A stretch of 33,102 bases of DNA from an uncultured Eubacteriales bacterium (GCA_900549885.1 URQA01000010.1:1-33102), one strand, 5' to 3'; positions 23,254 through 31,478 are shown, numbered from the stretch's first letter. A program made the numbers and translations. The notes: generated by a model from the sequence alone, not told the origin.

Positions 23254-24024
23254 TTACAGGAAAGCGCCGTTGCACACCTGGATGACCTGCCCCCGGACGG
23301 CCCTCCCCATCTTGCTTGCCAGGTACAGGCAGGCATAGGCCTGATCCATAGGGTCACACTCCGGGCCTGGGAAGTAGACGAAGTGGCCGCTGTATTTCAG
23401 CATCTCCGCGCCGCCGGGCTGCTCTCCCGCCTTGTTTGTCAGATGGGCAGGGGTAATAGTAGCGCCGGGAGCCACGGCGTTGCAGCGGATATTGGTGTCG
23501 ATGAGCCGCATGGCCACATTCCTGGTCAGGGTATTCAGCGCCCCTTTTGTGGCGGTGTAGGTGGCCCCGCAGAAGGGCCGGGTGCCGTTTACTGAGGAAA
23601 TGTTGATGATCACGCCATCGTTCTTGGGCAGAAAGATCTTCAGCGCCTCCCGGATGTACCGCATGGGGCCGCCCAGATTGGTGTTCATCACATACATCAT
23701 CCACTCGTCGTCTGTCTCGTCAATCATCTTCTGCTCCCCGATTCCGGCGTTGTTGATGAGGATGTCCACATCTCCGAACTCCTTTAAGGCTGTCTCAAAG
23801 ACCCTTTGGGTGTCCTCGGTAGCGCACACGTCGGCTACCACGCCCACGGCCTTGCCGCCTTTGGCCCGGATGCCGTCCACCACCTCGTCCAGCTTCTCTT
23901 GGTGCCGGGCGGTGATGACCAACGCAGCTCCCTCCTCGGCGAAAAGCTCCGCCATGGTGCGGCCCATGCCGTAGCTGGCCCCGGTTATAATCGCGACCTT
24001 GCCTTTCAGCATTTGTCGTTCCAC
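23254..24024 (-). CDS. Short-chain dehydrogenase/reductase (SDR)
   Basis: A 256-aa classical SDR using NAD(P)H to interconvert a carbonyl and an alcohol. Cofactor loop TGASYGMG (14-21), NNAG (91-94), and the catalytic S143/144, Y156 and K160 in NISSVNGTRPFCGATYTATKG are all present. The start is GTG 24024 with AGGAAGG at seven bases; the ATG at 24012 is too far. First gene of a four-gene operon (small protein, DUF3737, lipoprotein) facing a LysR regulator. The substrate is unknown. Confidence 0.95.
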   Translation of the reverse strand: MERQMLKGKVAIITGASYGMGRTMAELFAEEGAALVITARHQEKLDEVVDGIRAKGGKAVGVVADVCATEDTQRVFETALKEFGDVDILINNAGIGEQKMIDETDDEWMMYVMNTNLGGPMRYIREALKIFLPKNDGVIINISSVNGTRPFCGATYTATKGALNTLTRNVAMRLIDTNIRCNAVAPGATITPAHLTNKAGEQPGGAEMLKYSGHFVYFPGPECDPMDQAYACLYLASKMGRAVRGQVIQVCNGAFL

Positions 24025-24073
24025 GTTTCAACCTTCCTTTCTAAATTGCGATTTGCTTTGTCTCCCTGTCTAT

Positions 24074-24158
24074 AGTGTAGGCCCAACGGCCAAGAATAGC
24101 AAATATTTATATATGATATAATTCCATAATTGACAATTATGGAATTTACCAATATACT
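24074..24158. promoter_or_regulatory. Divergent promoters with perfect 11-bp palindrome (LysR control region)
   Basis: Plus strand, LysR gene: TTGACA (24130-24135), 17 bp, TATACT (24153-24158). Minus strand, SDR operon: TTGCTA (24102-24097), 17 bp, TACACT (24079-24074). The perfect inverted repeat ATTCCATAATT-GAC-AATTATGGAAT (24121-24145) overlaps the -35 of the LysR promoter and lies just upstream of the SDR promoter, a layout for autorepression together with activation. Confidence 0.85.
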
Positions 24159-24180
24159 GTCTGCAAAGGAGTGAATGCCT

Positions 24181-25089
24181 GTGGAACTGCGTACTCTGCA
24201 CTATTTTCTTACCGTGGCCCGGGAACAGAGCATCTCCGCAGCGGCAGAGTCCCTGCACATCTCCCAGCCTGCTCTGTCCACCCAGATGAAAGCCATGGAG
24301 GAAGAACTGGGGAAACAGCTGTTGATCCGTGGAACCAAGGGTTCCAGGAGGGTTGTGCTCACAGATGAGGGCATGATTTTGCGCCGCCGGGCGGAGGAAA
24401 TCCTCTCCCTGGTTCAGAAGGCAGAGGAAGAAATTGCCCATTCCGATGAGACCATCGTGGGCGATGTGGTGATCGGTGCTGGAGAGACCGACAATATTCG
24501 TCTGCTTGCCCGAGTTGCAAAGGGCCTGCAAAAGCAGTACCCAGATATTCACTACCACATTACCAGCGGCAACGCAGAGTACGTGTTGGAATATTTGGAT
24601 AAGGGCCTGATTGATTTTGGCCTGCTGTTCCGGGAACCTAGCCAGAAGAAATATGAGTGGCTGACTCTGCCCGCAGGAGATATCTGGGGTGTGCTGATGC
24701 GTCGGGACGCTCCGCTGGCCCAGAAAGCGGCCGTCTGCCCGGGAGACCTGTGGGAGCTGCCTTTGATCATCTCCCATCAGAAGGGGGATGACCGCCGCCT
24801 GGCCCAGTGGATGGGGCGGGAGATTGCTGAGCTGAATGTGGTGGCGACCTACAACTTGGTATTTAACGCCTCCCTCCTGGTAGACGAGGGCCTGGGCTAT
24901 GCCCTATGCTTTGACAAGCTGATCCACACAGAAGGGACCAGCCTCTGCTTCCGCCCGTTTTCTCCCCTGCTGCAGGCGTCGGGCTATATCGTGTGGAAAA
25001 AATATCAGATCTTTTCCAAGGCGGCAGGGCGTTTCCTTCAGTCAGTGCGAGAAATGCTCTCTGATGAAACACATGGCTTGCCATACTAA
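24181..25089 (+). CDS. LysR family transcriptional regulator
   Basis: A 302-aa LysR regulator (VELRTLHYFLTVAREQSISAAAESLHISQPALSTQMKAMEEELGKQLLIRG as DNA-binding domain, then the effector domain with VIGAGETDNI and GLIDFGLLFREPSQKKYEW). GTG at 24181 is preferred over ATG 24175, because AGGAG is nine bases before the GTG but only three before the ATG. It belongs to the same subgroup as the LysR at 12001-12867. It is divergent from the SDR operon, its likely target, and ends at a strong terminator shared with the convergent operon. Confidence 0.93.
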   Translation: MELRTLHYFLTVAREQSISAAAESLHISQPALSTQMKAMEEELGKQLLIRGTKGSRRVVLTDEGMILRRRAEEILSLVQKAEEEIAHSDETIVGDVVIGAGETDNIRLLARVAKGLQKQYPDIHYHITSGNAEYVLEYLDKGLIDFGLLFREPSQKKYEWLTLPAGDIWGVLMRRDAPLAQKAAVCPGDLWELPLIISHQKGDDRRLAQWMGREIAELNVVATYNLVFNASLLVDEGLGYALCFDKLIHTEGTSLCFRPFSPLLQASGYIVWKKYQIFSKAAGRFLQSVREMLSDETHGLPY

Positions 25090-25108
25090 TGTTAGTGACT
25101 CAGCTTAT

Positions 25109-25147
25109 AAAAGCGGTTTGTATCAATTCATGATACAAACCGCTTTT
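25109..25147. terminator. Bidirectional terminator between LysR and the HExxH protein gene
   Basis: A 17-bp perfect stem (25109-25125 with 25131-25147) starts with AAAA and ends with TTTT, between convergent genes. Confidence 0.9.
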
Positions 25148-25257
25148 GATCTGTTACGCCGCCCATCCCCGCACCCCCTGATTCTCTCAATACCACTTCC
25201 AGGCCACAGCCCGGAAGCTGGTCAATCGAGGGGGCACCCCACATCTGGCTTCCCATT

Positions 25258-26745
25258 TTATAAAAATCGCAAGCCGTGGAATGTGCTATAATCCATACAT
25301 CCATAGGTACGATCTTCCGTGACAGCGGCAATCAGATCCCGGTAAACATACCAGGGAAAGGGTCCGTAACGTTCGGCATCCGATCGGCCGCAGAGAGTAA
25401 ACGCTTTTCCTGCCAAGGCGGTATAAATTTTATCAATCTCCCAGTGTGCCAGCATGGAAAACACCACGTTGCCCAGGGGATCAAAGCCAAAGAAAAAGAA
25501 TACGCTATCCGAGTACCGCTGGAGAAAAATGCGTTCCATATGAAAGCCCTGTACAGTAAGCTCCGTCTTTAACTCATTCCAGGGTACATCAGACCGAAAA
25601 AATACCGGAGATGAGCGGAAAGGCCCCAGGCGATGATACTGGGCATAGTCATCCAAGTACAGATAGACCCCACCGGGATAGAGGTCCAGCAAAAGGCGGG
25701 CCTCCATTAAGTCGGCTATGTAGGCGTCGCAGAAAATGAGCCCGGCACGGGTATCTGTAAAGCGAAGAAGCGCCGATCGGGGGCCTGGGCAGATAGACTG
25801 ATTCATTAGCTGGTCTGGCGGGAGCAGGACTTCAGGTTCCAGGAAAATACAAAGGATATTCCGCTCCGGACGAAACACGGGTGCGGAAGTCTGTCGATAG
25901 GAAAAACGAGGTTCCAATGCGGCAGGGACGACGCAGTCGGACAGAGAGAGCCGGAAAGCAGTTTTCAGGCTCTCCGCCGTAGGCGCGGGATAAGGATTGT
26001 CGCGGAGGCGCTGAAGATTAGCCGCCAACAGGGACTGGAGGGTAGGCCGCGCTGGAACAGCAGCGGCCAGGCGGCGAAAGAAACGGGCTGCGGGGCGGGT
26101 GGAAAGAGGGGCGCAGGAAATGCCTGCCTCACGGGCCAGAAGGCGTTCTGTAATGCGCTCCGGTGGATAGCGTTGAAGCAGAGAAGAGAACGCTTGGAGC
26201 AGCAGGGAAAGCCGATGGTCCGGATAAAGCCTTTCCGGCTGGCAGAGGATGAGCGACTGGAGACGGCGGAGATCAGCGAATCCGCAGTCCAGCAGAGGGG
26301 TCACGTCCACCTCGGCGGCCATAAGGAAGAGACGATCGGGGAAGAGGGAACACCGAACCGCCAAATCATATTGAAGCAGGATTGGCGTAAGGCGTTCCAT
26401 GTGATAGCGCCCGAAATATGGTTGGACCCGCTGCGCAGCCAAAATGGCCTCTCGCTGTCGGAGATCGGCTGAGGGAAATGGGGTACAGAGGAAAAGCTCT
26501 TTGGCGCGGGCGTAACACTCGTTGGTGCACTCAAACGCCTGTTCCAACGTGCGCAGGGCCGGTTCCAAAGGACTTCGGGCATCTCGGGTGTCCTGCCGGA
26601 GAAAGAAACAAAGCAGACCGAAAAAACTCTGTTTAATCAGCGAGAAATGGGCCGTCTCGTGTATGGCGTTGATGCGGAACTGCTCTGACGAGGCGGCACA
26701 GTCCACCCGGACAAAGTTATCGTGGTCATAATTTCCCGTACTCAT
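25258..26745 (-). CDS. Unknown 495-aa protein with N-terminal HExxH motif
   Basis: I do not recognise this family. Residues 29-33 are HETAH in NAIHETAHFSLIKQSFFGLLCFFLRQ, an HExxH zinc-peptidase motif in a helix-like context. E76 in FECTNECYARAKELF, 43 residues later, could be the third zinc ligand, as in gluzincins. A long helical, Arg/Leu-rich middle (100-280) and a C-terminal domain rich in aromatic beta-strand segments (VYLYLDDYAQYHRLG, DSVFFFFGFDPLGNVVFSM) follow. There is no signal peptide or clear membrane helix. Its ATG overlaps the stop of the preceding gene by four bases. It is the last gene of the sigma-like operon. Protease activity is an inference from the motif alone. Confidence 0.85.
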   Translation of the reverse strand: MSTGNYDHDNFVRVDCAASSEQFRINAIHETAHFSLIKQSFFGLLCFFLRQDTRDARSPLEPALRTLEQAFECTNECYARAKELFLCTPFPSADLRQREAILAAQRVQPYFGRYHMERLTPILLQYDLAVRCSLFPDRLFLMAAEVDVTPLLDCGFADLRRLQSLILCQPERLYPDHRLSLLLQAFSSLLQRYPPERITERLLAREAGISCAPLSTRPAARFFRRLAAAVPARPTLQSLLAANLQRLRDNPYPAPTAESLKTAFRLSLSDCVVPAALEPRFSYRQTSAPVFRPERNILCIFLEPEVLLPPDQLMNQSICPGPRSALLRFTDTRAGLIFCDAYIADLMEARLLLDLYPGGVYLYLDDYAQYHRLGPFRSSPVFFRSDVPWNELKTELTVQGFHMERIFLQRYSDSVFFFFGFDPLGNVVFSMLAHWEIDKIYTALAGKAFTLCGRSDAERYGPFPWYVYRDLIAAVTEDRTYGCMDYSTFHGLRFL

Positions 26746-27209
26746 TTTTCTACCTCTGGGTGGCAGTCAGCGTAGTACCGGCACCAGGCCCGAATCCCTA
26801 TTTTCAAGGTGGTGCTCACCACCAGAGTGACTGCGGCGGTGACCAGTGCGGCGTCCCACCCCGTCTGACGGGCAATGGTAACAGCGGTGGTGGTAATCAG
26901 CATTTCCCGAAGGGCATCCGCAGTGAGATGTTCTCCTTCGTATCCCCTGCGGGTAAAGAAGCGATAGATCTGCTCACAGATATAGTCATAGTATCGCTTC
27001 TGGGGAATATCGCTGCGGTCGAAGCCCAGACGGGGAGAGAGAATTTCGGCAAAAAGGGCAAAGGTGTTGTTTTCTAAGTCATAGGGAGACGTGGAATCGG
27101 ATAACAGGGCCTCCCGCTCGTGCCAAAGAAACGGGTGAAAGCTTTGAGGATTCTCAGAGAAGAACGTGTACAAGGATTGGTCCAGTTCCGTACAGAGATT
27201 ATTATCCAT
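26742..27209 (-). CDS. Unknown 155-aa protein with C-terminal membrane segment
   Basis: No known family is seen. The first ~105 residues are soluble, acidic and aromatic-rich (SFHPFLWHEREALL, KRYYDYICEQIYRFFTRRG). Residues about 115-140 (TGWDAALVTAAVTLVVSTTLKIGIRAW) form a probable membrane helix followed by a short tail. A cytoplasmic N-terminal domain plus one membrane helix, encoded just after a sigma-like gene (17 bp gap), is the usual layout of a membrane anti-sigma factor. That role is a guess from context, as no known anti-sigma motif is present. It overlaps the HExxH gene by four bases. Confidence 0.8.
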   Translation of the reverse strand: MDNNLCTELDQSLYTFFSENPQSFHPFLWHEREALLSDSTSPYDLENNTFALFAEILSPRLGFDRSDIPQKRYYDYICEQIYRFFTRRGYEGEHLTADALREMLITTTAVTIARQTGWDAALVTAAVTLVVSTTLKIGIRAWCRYYADCHPEVEK

Positions 27210-27226
27210 GGTATGTCCTCCATTTT

Positions 27227-27742
27227 TTATATGGTAAAATAACGGGTAAGGGCATCCCGGAGCTGGCCAACGGCAAGGCAGAGTTCCTGTTCCGTCAGGC
27301 CCATGGCGCTACGGGCTTCCTCCAGGCTGTCCCGGTTCACCAGGCGCCATGCCAACTGAAACAGCCTCCTGGGCAAACGGCGGATATAATTCCAAAATAA
27401 AACGCTGTTGGTAAAGTCTCCCTGGCGGGCAGGGAGGCGTTGTAACAGGCACTCATCGCTGTCGGCAGCGATGGGCGCGTCCAGGGAGAGCAGCTTATAC
27501 ACGCGATCCTGGCGGATCCTTTTTTCCGCAACGAGAGCTGCGCTGATTTGTCCATAGGCATAGGGCCAGAAAGCAGGAGATGAGATGGGGCGAAAATTCC
27601 GATAGGCGGCGAGAAACGCGGTCCATCCCGTCGAACGGTAGTCCTCGTCCCGGTCGCTCACGCCATGTTGGATACAGAGCTGGCCAATGGCATTGTCTAC
27701 CCAGAGACGCTCCTGGCAGGAAAGGCATCGAGGGCGCCTCAT
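27227..27742 (-). CDS. Short sigma-70-like protein
   Basis: A 171-aa protein with the layout of a divergent sigma-70 factor. Residues about 28-80 resemble region 2 (DRDEDYRSTGWTAFLAAYRNF...AFWPYAYGQISAALVAEKR; compare the family pattern DLxQEGxxGLxxAxxxFDP...FxxYAxxxIRGAIxxxLR). LSLDAPI at 86-91 is the usual linker start. Residues 112-165 resemble region 4 with a helix-turn-helix (SLEEARSAMGLTEQELCLAVGQLRDAL). An N-terminal C-x2-C (6-9) may bind zinc. Its start overlaps the preceding stop in ATGA. It probably directs RNA polymerase to a small set of genes, perhaps including this operon, but could also be a sigma-derived DNA-binding protein. Confidence 0.8.
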   Translation of the reverse strand: MRRPRCLSCQERLWVDNAIGQLCIQHGVSDRDEDYRSTGWTAFLAAYRNFRPISSPAFWPYAYGQISAALVAEKRIRQDRVYKLLSLDAPIAADSDECLLQRLPARQGDFTNSVLFWNYIRRLPRRLFQLAWRLVNRDSLEEARSAMGLTEQELCLAVGQLRDALTRYFTI

Positions 27743-28158
27743 GCCTTAGACTCCGGCTTCTGCCGCTTGCGGTCCCTGGGCCTGGGAACAGGCGTAGGAG
27801 CGGTCAGTCCGTCGTACTGCCCCACCCAGCAGTCCAGGTCCTCCCGCCAGCACATGAGATAGGACAAGGGTGGCTCCAGTCCCTTCTGGCGCAGCAGGTC
27901 ACCGAAAGGATGGTGGGTTCGGACGCCGGCGTTGGTGAAGGTCAGGTTGCAGGGGCCATTGGGGTCCAGGCGGAGGAAACGGCCATCTGAACTGACTTGA
28001 AGCCGAAAGGCCGTGGTCCCCTGGAGGGCGCGGTGAAAGGCTTCGTTCTGGCTGAGTCGGTCCTCTGCGGCGAGCGTGAGCCGACAGACTGTATTGTGGG
28101 ATTTTGGCGAGGGGACGTCTTCAAAGAGCGAAAAATCAAAATCAAGGTTTTGCAGCAT
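27739..28158 (-). CDS. Unknown 139-aa protein, first gene of the sigma-like operon
   Basis: No known family. The middle of the protein (AFRLQVSSDGRFLRLDPNGPCNLTFTNAGVRTHHPFGDLLRQKGLEPPLSYLMCWREDLDCWVGQYDG) looks like a compact beta-rich domain, followed by a basic Pro/Arg tail (VPRPRDRKRQKPESKA) that could bind nucleic acid. I start at ATG 28158 with GGAGG; the frame to 28221 covers the promoter. The stop overlaps the sigma-like gene by four bases, so their production is likely coupled. It may be a DNA- or RNA polymerase-binding cofactor; this is inference. Confidence 0.75.
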   Translation of the reverse strand: MLQNLDFDFSLFEDVPSPKSHNTVCRLTLAAEDRLSQNEAFHRALQGTTAFRLQVSSDGRFLRLDPNGPCNLTFTNAGVRTHHPFGDLLRQKGLEPPLSYLMCWREDLDCWVGQYDGLTAPTPVPRPRDRKRQKPESKA

Positions 28159-28191
28159 AGAAATGCCTCCTTTAATCAAAAATATGAGAAA

Positions 28192-28220
28192 ATGATAGCA
28201 GAACATTAGCAAAAAGTCCA
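28192..28220 (-). promoter_or_regulatory. Promoter of the sigma-like operon
   Basis: Minus-strand TGGACT (28220-28215), 17 bp, TATCAT (28197-28192) with extended TGC, 34 bp before ATG 28158. Confidence 0.5.
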
Positions 28221-28221
28221 T

Positions 28222-28572
28222 TCACAACATAGAAGAATTCGGCAGGCAATCCCAAAAAACTACGTGTACTATTCGAATGTCTTCAAGCTGAAAAAATTGT
28301 TATAATGGATATTTTCAGATAAAAAGCAGCGGAATTAGAACCGTTCTCCGGCATAGCGGCGGGGGCAGATCTGTCCCAGCGCCATCTCTGAAGCAGCGGA
28401 TGAGAACCAGTTGAAAAAGCCGCCCAAATGCTATAATATGGGGCAGGAAAGAATTGCATAAAATACCGCCCATTTGGCCCATAGAAGTCGGGCCTGTCGA
28501 AAAGTCCACCCCCATGAGCGGGAGTGAAGATAAATCGTTGATAAAACCAAAGGTTATAGGAGGCACAATAGC
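28222..28572. other. Intergenic region with plus-strand -10 boxes
   Basis: No gene is supportable here. TATAAT occurs at 28301-28306 (poor -35) and at 28432-28437 with TGC before it and TTGAAA at 28411-28416 (15 bp spacer). The latter is the better promoter for the gene at 28573. The leader between them is about 130 nt and shows no clear riboswitch. Confidence 0.45.
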
Positions 28573-28989
28573 ATGATACATGATTTGATGTATATAGAAC
28601 TTAAAACTGGCTATTCCGATGACGGACCGGCCTGGATCGGATATGTAAAAACTTCTAAAAGCAAAAAAACAATTTATTTTAATGACCACGCCTTTCAAAA
28701 ACTGGTTGGCGGCTGCTCCAACTATGTAGATATAGAAAATGGGGATGAATATTGGATCTCTGGCCTGAAAAAAAGGGAAAGCAATCGGCATTGGGCCGGC
28801 CGTGGCAAAATCGCGATTGACCGCCGCGCTATCAAAAAATATCTTGAATTGATAGGCGAAAAAGAGTTGCCGATGAATTTATTTGAAATCGTAGATATCG
28901 AAGATCGCTTTCCCATAGAACGGATTAACCAGTTGTCAAATGCGAAACCAGAAGGATCTAATCTGGTACGCAGCACTTCCAAAACGTAA
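28573..28989 (+). CDS. Conserved hypothetical protein (138 aa)
   Basis: A small soluble protein with no assigned function. The N-terminal half (MIHDLMYIELKTGYSDDGPAWIGYVKTSKSKKTIYFNDHAFQKL) and EYWISGLKKRESNRHWAGRGKIAIDRRA belong to a protein family found as stand-alone genes in many bacteria. AGGAGG precedes ATG 28573. Its codons are more AT-rich than those of its neighbours, and it stands alone, so it may have been acquired horizontally. Confidence 0.85.
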   Translation: MIHDLMYIELKTGYSDDGPAWIGYVKTSKSKKTIYFNDHAFQKLVGGCSNYVDIENGDEYWISGLKKRESNRHWAGRGKIAIDRRAIKKYLELIGEKELPMNLFEIVDIEDRFPIERINQLSNAKPEGSNLVRSTSKT

Positions 28990-29041
28990 AATTTTTTCAA
29001 CAACAAATCGGGATGAGCACTTAGAGCGCCCGAGGAAAAAG

Positions 29042-29081
29042 CAACAGGCTGCCGGGGCAAAATATCTCCGGCAGCCTGTTG
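29042..29081. terminator. Terminator between convergent genes
   Basis: A perfect 14-bp stem (29042-29055 with 29068-29081). On the minus side it is followed by GCTTTTTCC, so it mainly ends the cysteine desulfurase/MBL operon. Confidence 0.8.
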
Positions 29082-29105
29082 TTCAATTGGTCCAAGCCGC
29101 TTTCT

Positions 29106-29858
29106 CTACAGCTCTAGCTCTGCCCCAGTGGTCAATGCGTGAACCCGGCCGTCCCCCGCCCGCTCCAGCAGGGCGAAAGCAGGTGCGCCGGTACAGTGGC
29201 CGGTGTATAGCGCCTCCACCCCTAGCTCGTCCAGCAGCCAGCGGGCCAGATTCGTAACGATGCCAGGCGCGGTCCCCAAGCTATCCGTCCCCGTGGCCCC
29301 CATAAGGTGAAGCCCGCCCACATAGGCGGCGATCTTCTTCCCCGGGAACCGGGCCAGGATATCTTTGGCGATATGACCCGCACCGGCATGGCTGCACGAG
29401 TTAAATACCGCCAATCCCTGTTCTGTATCCGCCACCAGAGACTGCTCATGGTCCACCCCGTCCGGGATGAGCCACAAACCATCCCCCAGGTCAACGGGGC
29501 CGTCATCCAGCAGGAAACGGCCCCGGAACCGCTCCAGCAGTTCCCCCTTCAGGCCGATATACCGCTCTGCGTGGTACTGGGGGGACAGGGCCGCCGGCCG
29601 GGCCCGGACCGGGATATCCGGGACTTGAGAAAAAAACACGTCCAGCCCGTCGGCATGGTCGTAGTGCCCGTGGCTGAGCACCGCCGTGTCCACCCGGGAC
29701 AGGTCGACGCCCAGCTTCTCCGCGTTGCGGGCAAACTTGCCGCTGTGGCCCGCATCCAGCAGCACCCGGCGGCCCCGGTGCTCCACATAGACCGACAGGC
29801 CGTGTTCCCGCTCCAGGGCAGGTGGGGCGGTGTTCTCCACCAGAATGACCGCTCTCAT
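29106..29858 (-). CDS. MBL fold metallohydrolase
   Basis: A 250-aa metallo-beta-lactamase-fold hydrolase. The zinc motif H-x-H-x-D-H is SHGHYDH (H63, H65, D67, H68), and later ligands lie in NSCSHAG and YTGHCTG. It resembles the MBL proteins related to 7,8-dihydropterin-6-methyl-4-(beta-D-ribofuranosyl)-aminobenzene-5'-phosphate synthase; the true substrate is uncertain. I start at ATG 29858. It follows the cysteine desulfurase by 37 bp on the same strand. Confidence 0.92.
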   Translation of the reverse strand: MRAVILVENTAPPALEREHGLSVYVEHRGRRVLLDAGHSGKFARNAEKLGVDLSRVDTAVLSHGHYDHADGLDVFFSQVPDIPVRARPAALSPQYHAERYIGLKGELLERFRGRFLLDDGPVDLGDGLWLIPDGVDHEQSLVADTEQGLAVFNSCSHAGAGHIAKDILARFPGKKIAAYVGGLHLMGATGTDSLGTAPGIVTNLARWLLDELGVEALYTGHCTGAPAFALLERAGDGRVHALTTGAELEL

Positions 29859-29895
29859 GCTCTCACGCTTCCTTCCCAATGATCTGTCCAACTCG

Positions 29896-31035
29896 TCAGG
29901 ACAGGGTGGTAAACAGGCGGTCCGCCGCCCCCTTCAGGGCGGACACCAGCCGGTCCGCCTCGTCCCGGGTGCTGTCTGGGGAGAAGGAGATGCGCAGAGC
30001 TCCGTCCAGCCAGGGCTTGGGCAGGCCCAGGGCGGCGAATACATGGCTGGGCTTGCCCTTGTGGCAAGCCGAGCCGGAGGAGATGCACACCCCTTGGTCC
30101 CCCAGCACCCGGACCACCACTTCGCTCTTATACCCCGGCAGGGTGACGGCGCAGATGTGGGGCGCGTCCCCAGCGGAGATCACCTCCAGCTTGGGAATTT
30201 CCGCCTTGAGCCGGTCCAGAGCGTAGTCCTTGATGGCCTGTGTCCGTTCCAGCCGGGTCCGGTCGGCCATAATCTGGCGGCACGCCTCGGCAAAACCGGC
30301 GATCTGAGCGGTGGCCTCGGTGCCGGAGCGCAGGCCCTCTTCCTGGCCCCCGCCGGTGAGCAGCGGTCTGAGCCGTACCCCCTTTTTCACATACAGGGCG
30401 CCTACCCCCTTGGGAGCCCCCAGCTTGTGGCCGCTCACCGTCACCAAGTCCGTCCCCAGGCCAGTCAGAACGGTGGGCAGCTTCAAAAAGCCCTGAACCG
30501 CGTCGCAGTGGAACAGGATGCCCCTGTCATAGTCCTTCACCGCCTGGACGCACTGGGCGATGGGGAACACCGTCCCCAGCTCGTTGTTCACCAGCATCAT
30601 GGACACCAGGGCGGTGTCCGGCCGCAGGGCGGCGCGCAGATCATCCACAGCGATGTGCCCGGTCTTGTCCGGCTTGAGATAGGTCACTTCATAGCCCTGC
30701 TGTTCCAGGTCCTTGCAGGTCTCCAGCACCGCGGCGTGCTCCACGGCGGTGGTGACGATGTGCCGCCCCTTGCGGCGGTTCATCTCCACCCCTTTTCGGA
30801 TGGCCCAGTTGTCCCCCTCCGTGCCGCAGGAGGTAAAGAACACCTCATCCGGGGCGCAGCCCAGGGCCTGGGCCACCGTGGCACGGTCCTCCTTCACCCG
30901 CTTTGCCGCCTGCGCGCCGTAGGGATAGCGGGAAGATGGGTTGCCGAACTGCTCCAGGGCCGCCGTCATGGCGGCGATAACCTCCCCCCGGACGGGGGTG
31001 GTGGCAGCGTAGTCAAAATAGCAAAGCTGGCTCAT
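29896..31035 (-). CDS. Cysteine desulfurase (aminotransferase class V, NifS/IscS-like)
   Basis: A 379-aa PLP enzyme that takes sulfur from cysteine, releasing alanine, for Fe-S clusters or thio-modification. Visible are YFDYAATTPV at the start, H100 in VEHAAV, D178 and Q181 in FHCDAVQG, the PLP lysine K204 in SGHKLGAPKG, and the persulfide cysteine C324 in SSGSACHKG. ATG 31035 overlaps the stop of the YhcH-like gene by four bases. It is not next to an iscU or iscR gene, so a separate sulfur-transfer role is possible. Confidence 0.95.
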   Translation of the reverse strand: MSQLCYFDYAATTPVRGEVIAAMTAALEQFGNPSSRYPYGAQAAKRVKEDRATVAQALGCAPDEVFFTSCGTEGDNWAIRKGVEMNRRKGRHIVTTAVEHAAVLETCKDLEQQGYEVTYLKPDKTGHIAVDDLRAALRPDTALVSMMLVNNELGTVFPIAQCVQAVKDYDRGILFHCDAVQGFLKLPTVLTGLGTDLVTVSGHKLGAPKGVGALYVKKGVRLRPLLTGGGQEEGLRSGTEATAQIAGFAEACRQIMADRTRLERTQAIKDYALDRLKAEIPKLEVISAGDAPHICAVTLPGYKSEVVVRVLGDQGVCISSGSACHKGKPSHVFAALGLPKPWLDGALRISFSPDSTRDEADRLVSALKGAADRLFTTLS

Positions 31036-31478
31036 ACCCGGACCTTCACCACGCACTTTCTGGCCGGAGCGGGACCGTTAGGGCCAATGGAGGGAGCGTG
31101 TCCGTCTCCGGGAAACAGGGCCAAAAACCGCCCGCCTCCCAGGGGCAGCCGGACCCCGGAGCCTTTGTGCAGCCAGATGTCCCCCTCGGGCCGGGCCTCC
31201 ACCACCTCGCCCAGCTCCTCGATCGGGCAGACGGCCACCTCTTCCTCCCCTTCCAGCAGGTAAAAAATATCAATGTACTTCTCATGGCGCTCCGGGGTAG
31301 GGTTATCCATCTTCGTCTCATAGCGCATGACGTTGACAAACACATTCTCCCCGTCCACCTCATAGCGGCCGTCGTCCAACTCGGCCCAGTCGGTATCCGC
31401 CAAAAAATCCAGCGCCGCGGCCACGCCGGGGTGAAGGTTCTGGTACTGCTTCCTGTGGTGTAAGGTATCGTAGATCAT
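31032..31478 (-). CDS. YhcH/YjgK/YiaL family protein
   Basis: A 148-aa cupin-like protein of the YhcH/YjgK/YiaL (DUF386) family, linked in other bacteria to sialic acid or sugar-acid breakdown. Typical segments are MIYDTLHH, GRYEVDGENVFVNVMRYETK, ERHEKYIDIFYLLEGEEEV and LFPGDGHAPSI. AAGGAGA precedes ATG 31478. It is the first gene before the cysteine desulfurase, an unusual partner that gives no clear hint of pathway. Confidence 0.93.
   Translation of the reverse strand: MIYDTLHHRKQYQNLHPGVAAALDFLADTDWAELDDGRYEVDGENVFVNVMRYETKMDNPTPERHEKYIDIFYLLEGEEEVAVCPIEELGEVVEARPEGDIWLHKGSGVRLPLGGGRFLALFPGDGHAPSIGPNGPAPARKCVVKVRV

Noticed and set aside
28315..28791. A 158-codon minus-strand frame
   Set aside because: Antisense to the conserved gene at 28573 and extending into a promoter region; composition is explained by the opposite strand.
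29830..31263. A 477-codon open frame on the plus strand
   Set aside because: It lies antisense to the cysteine desulfurase, YhcH-like and MBL genes, which have clear motifs; high GC codons leave the antisense frame open.
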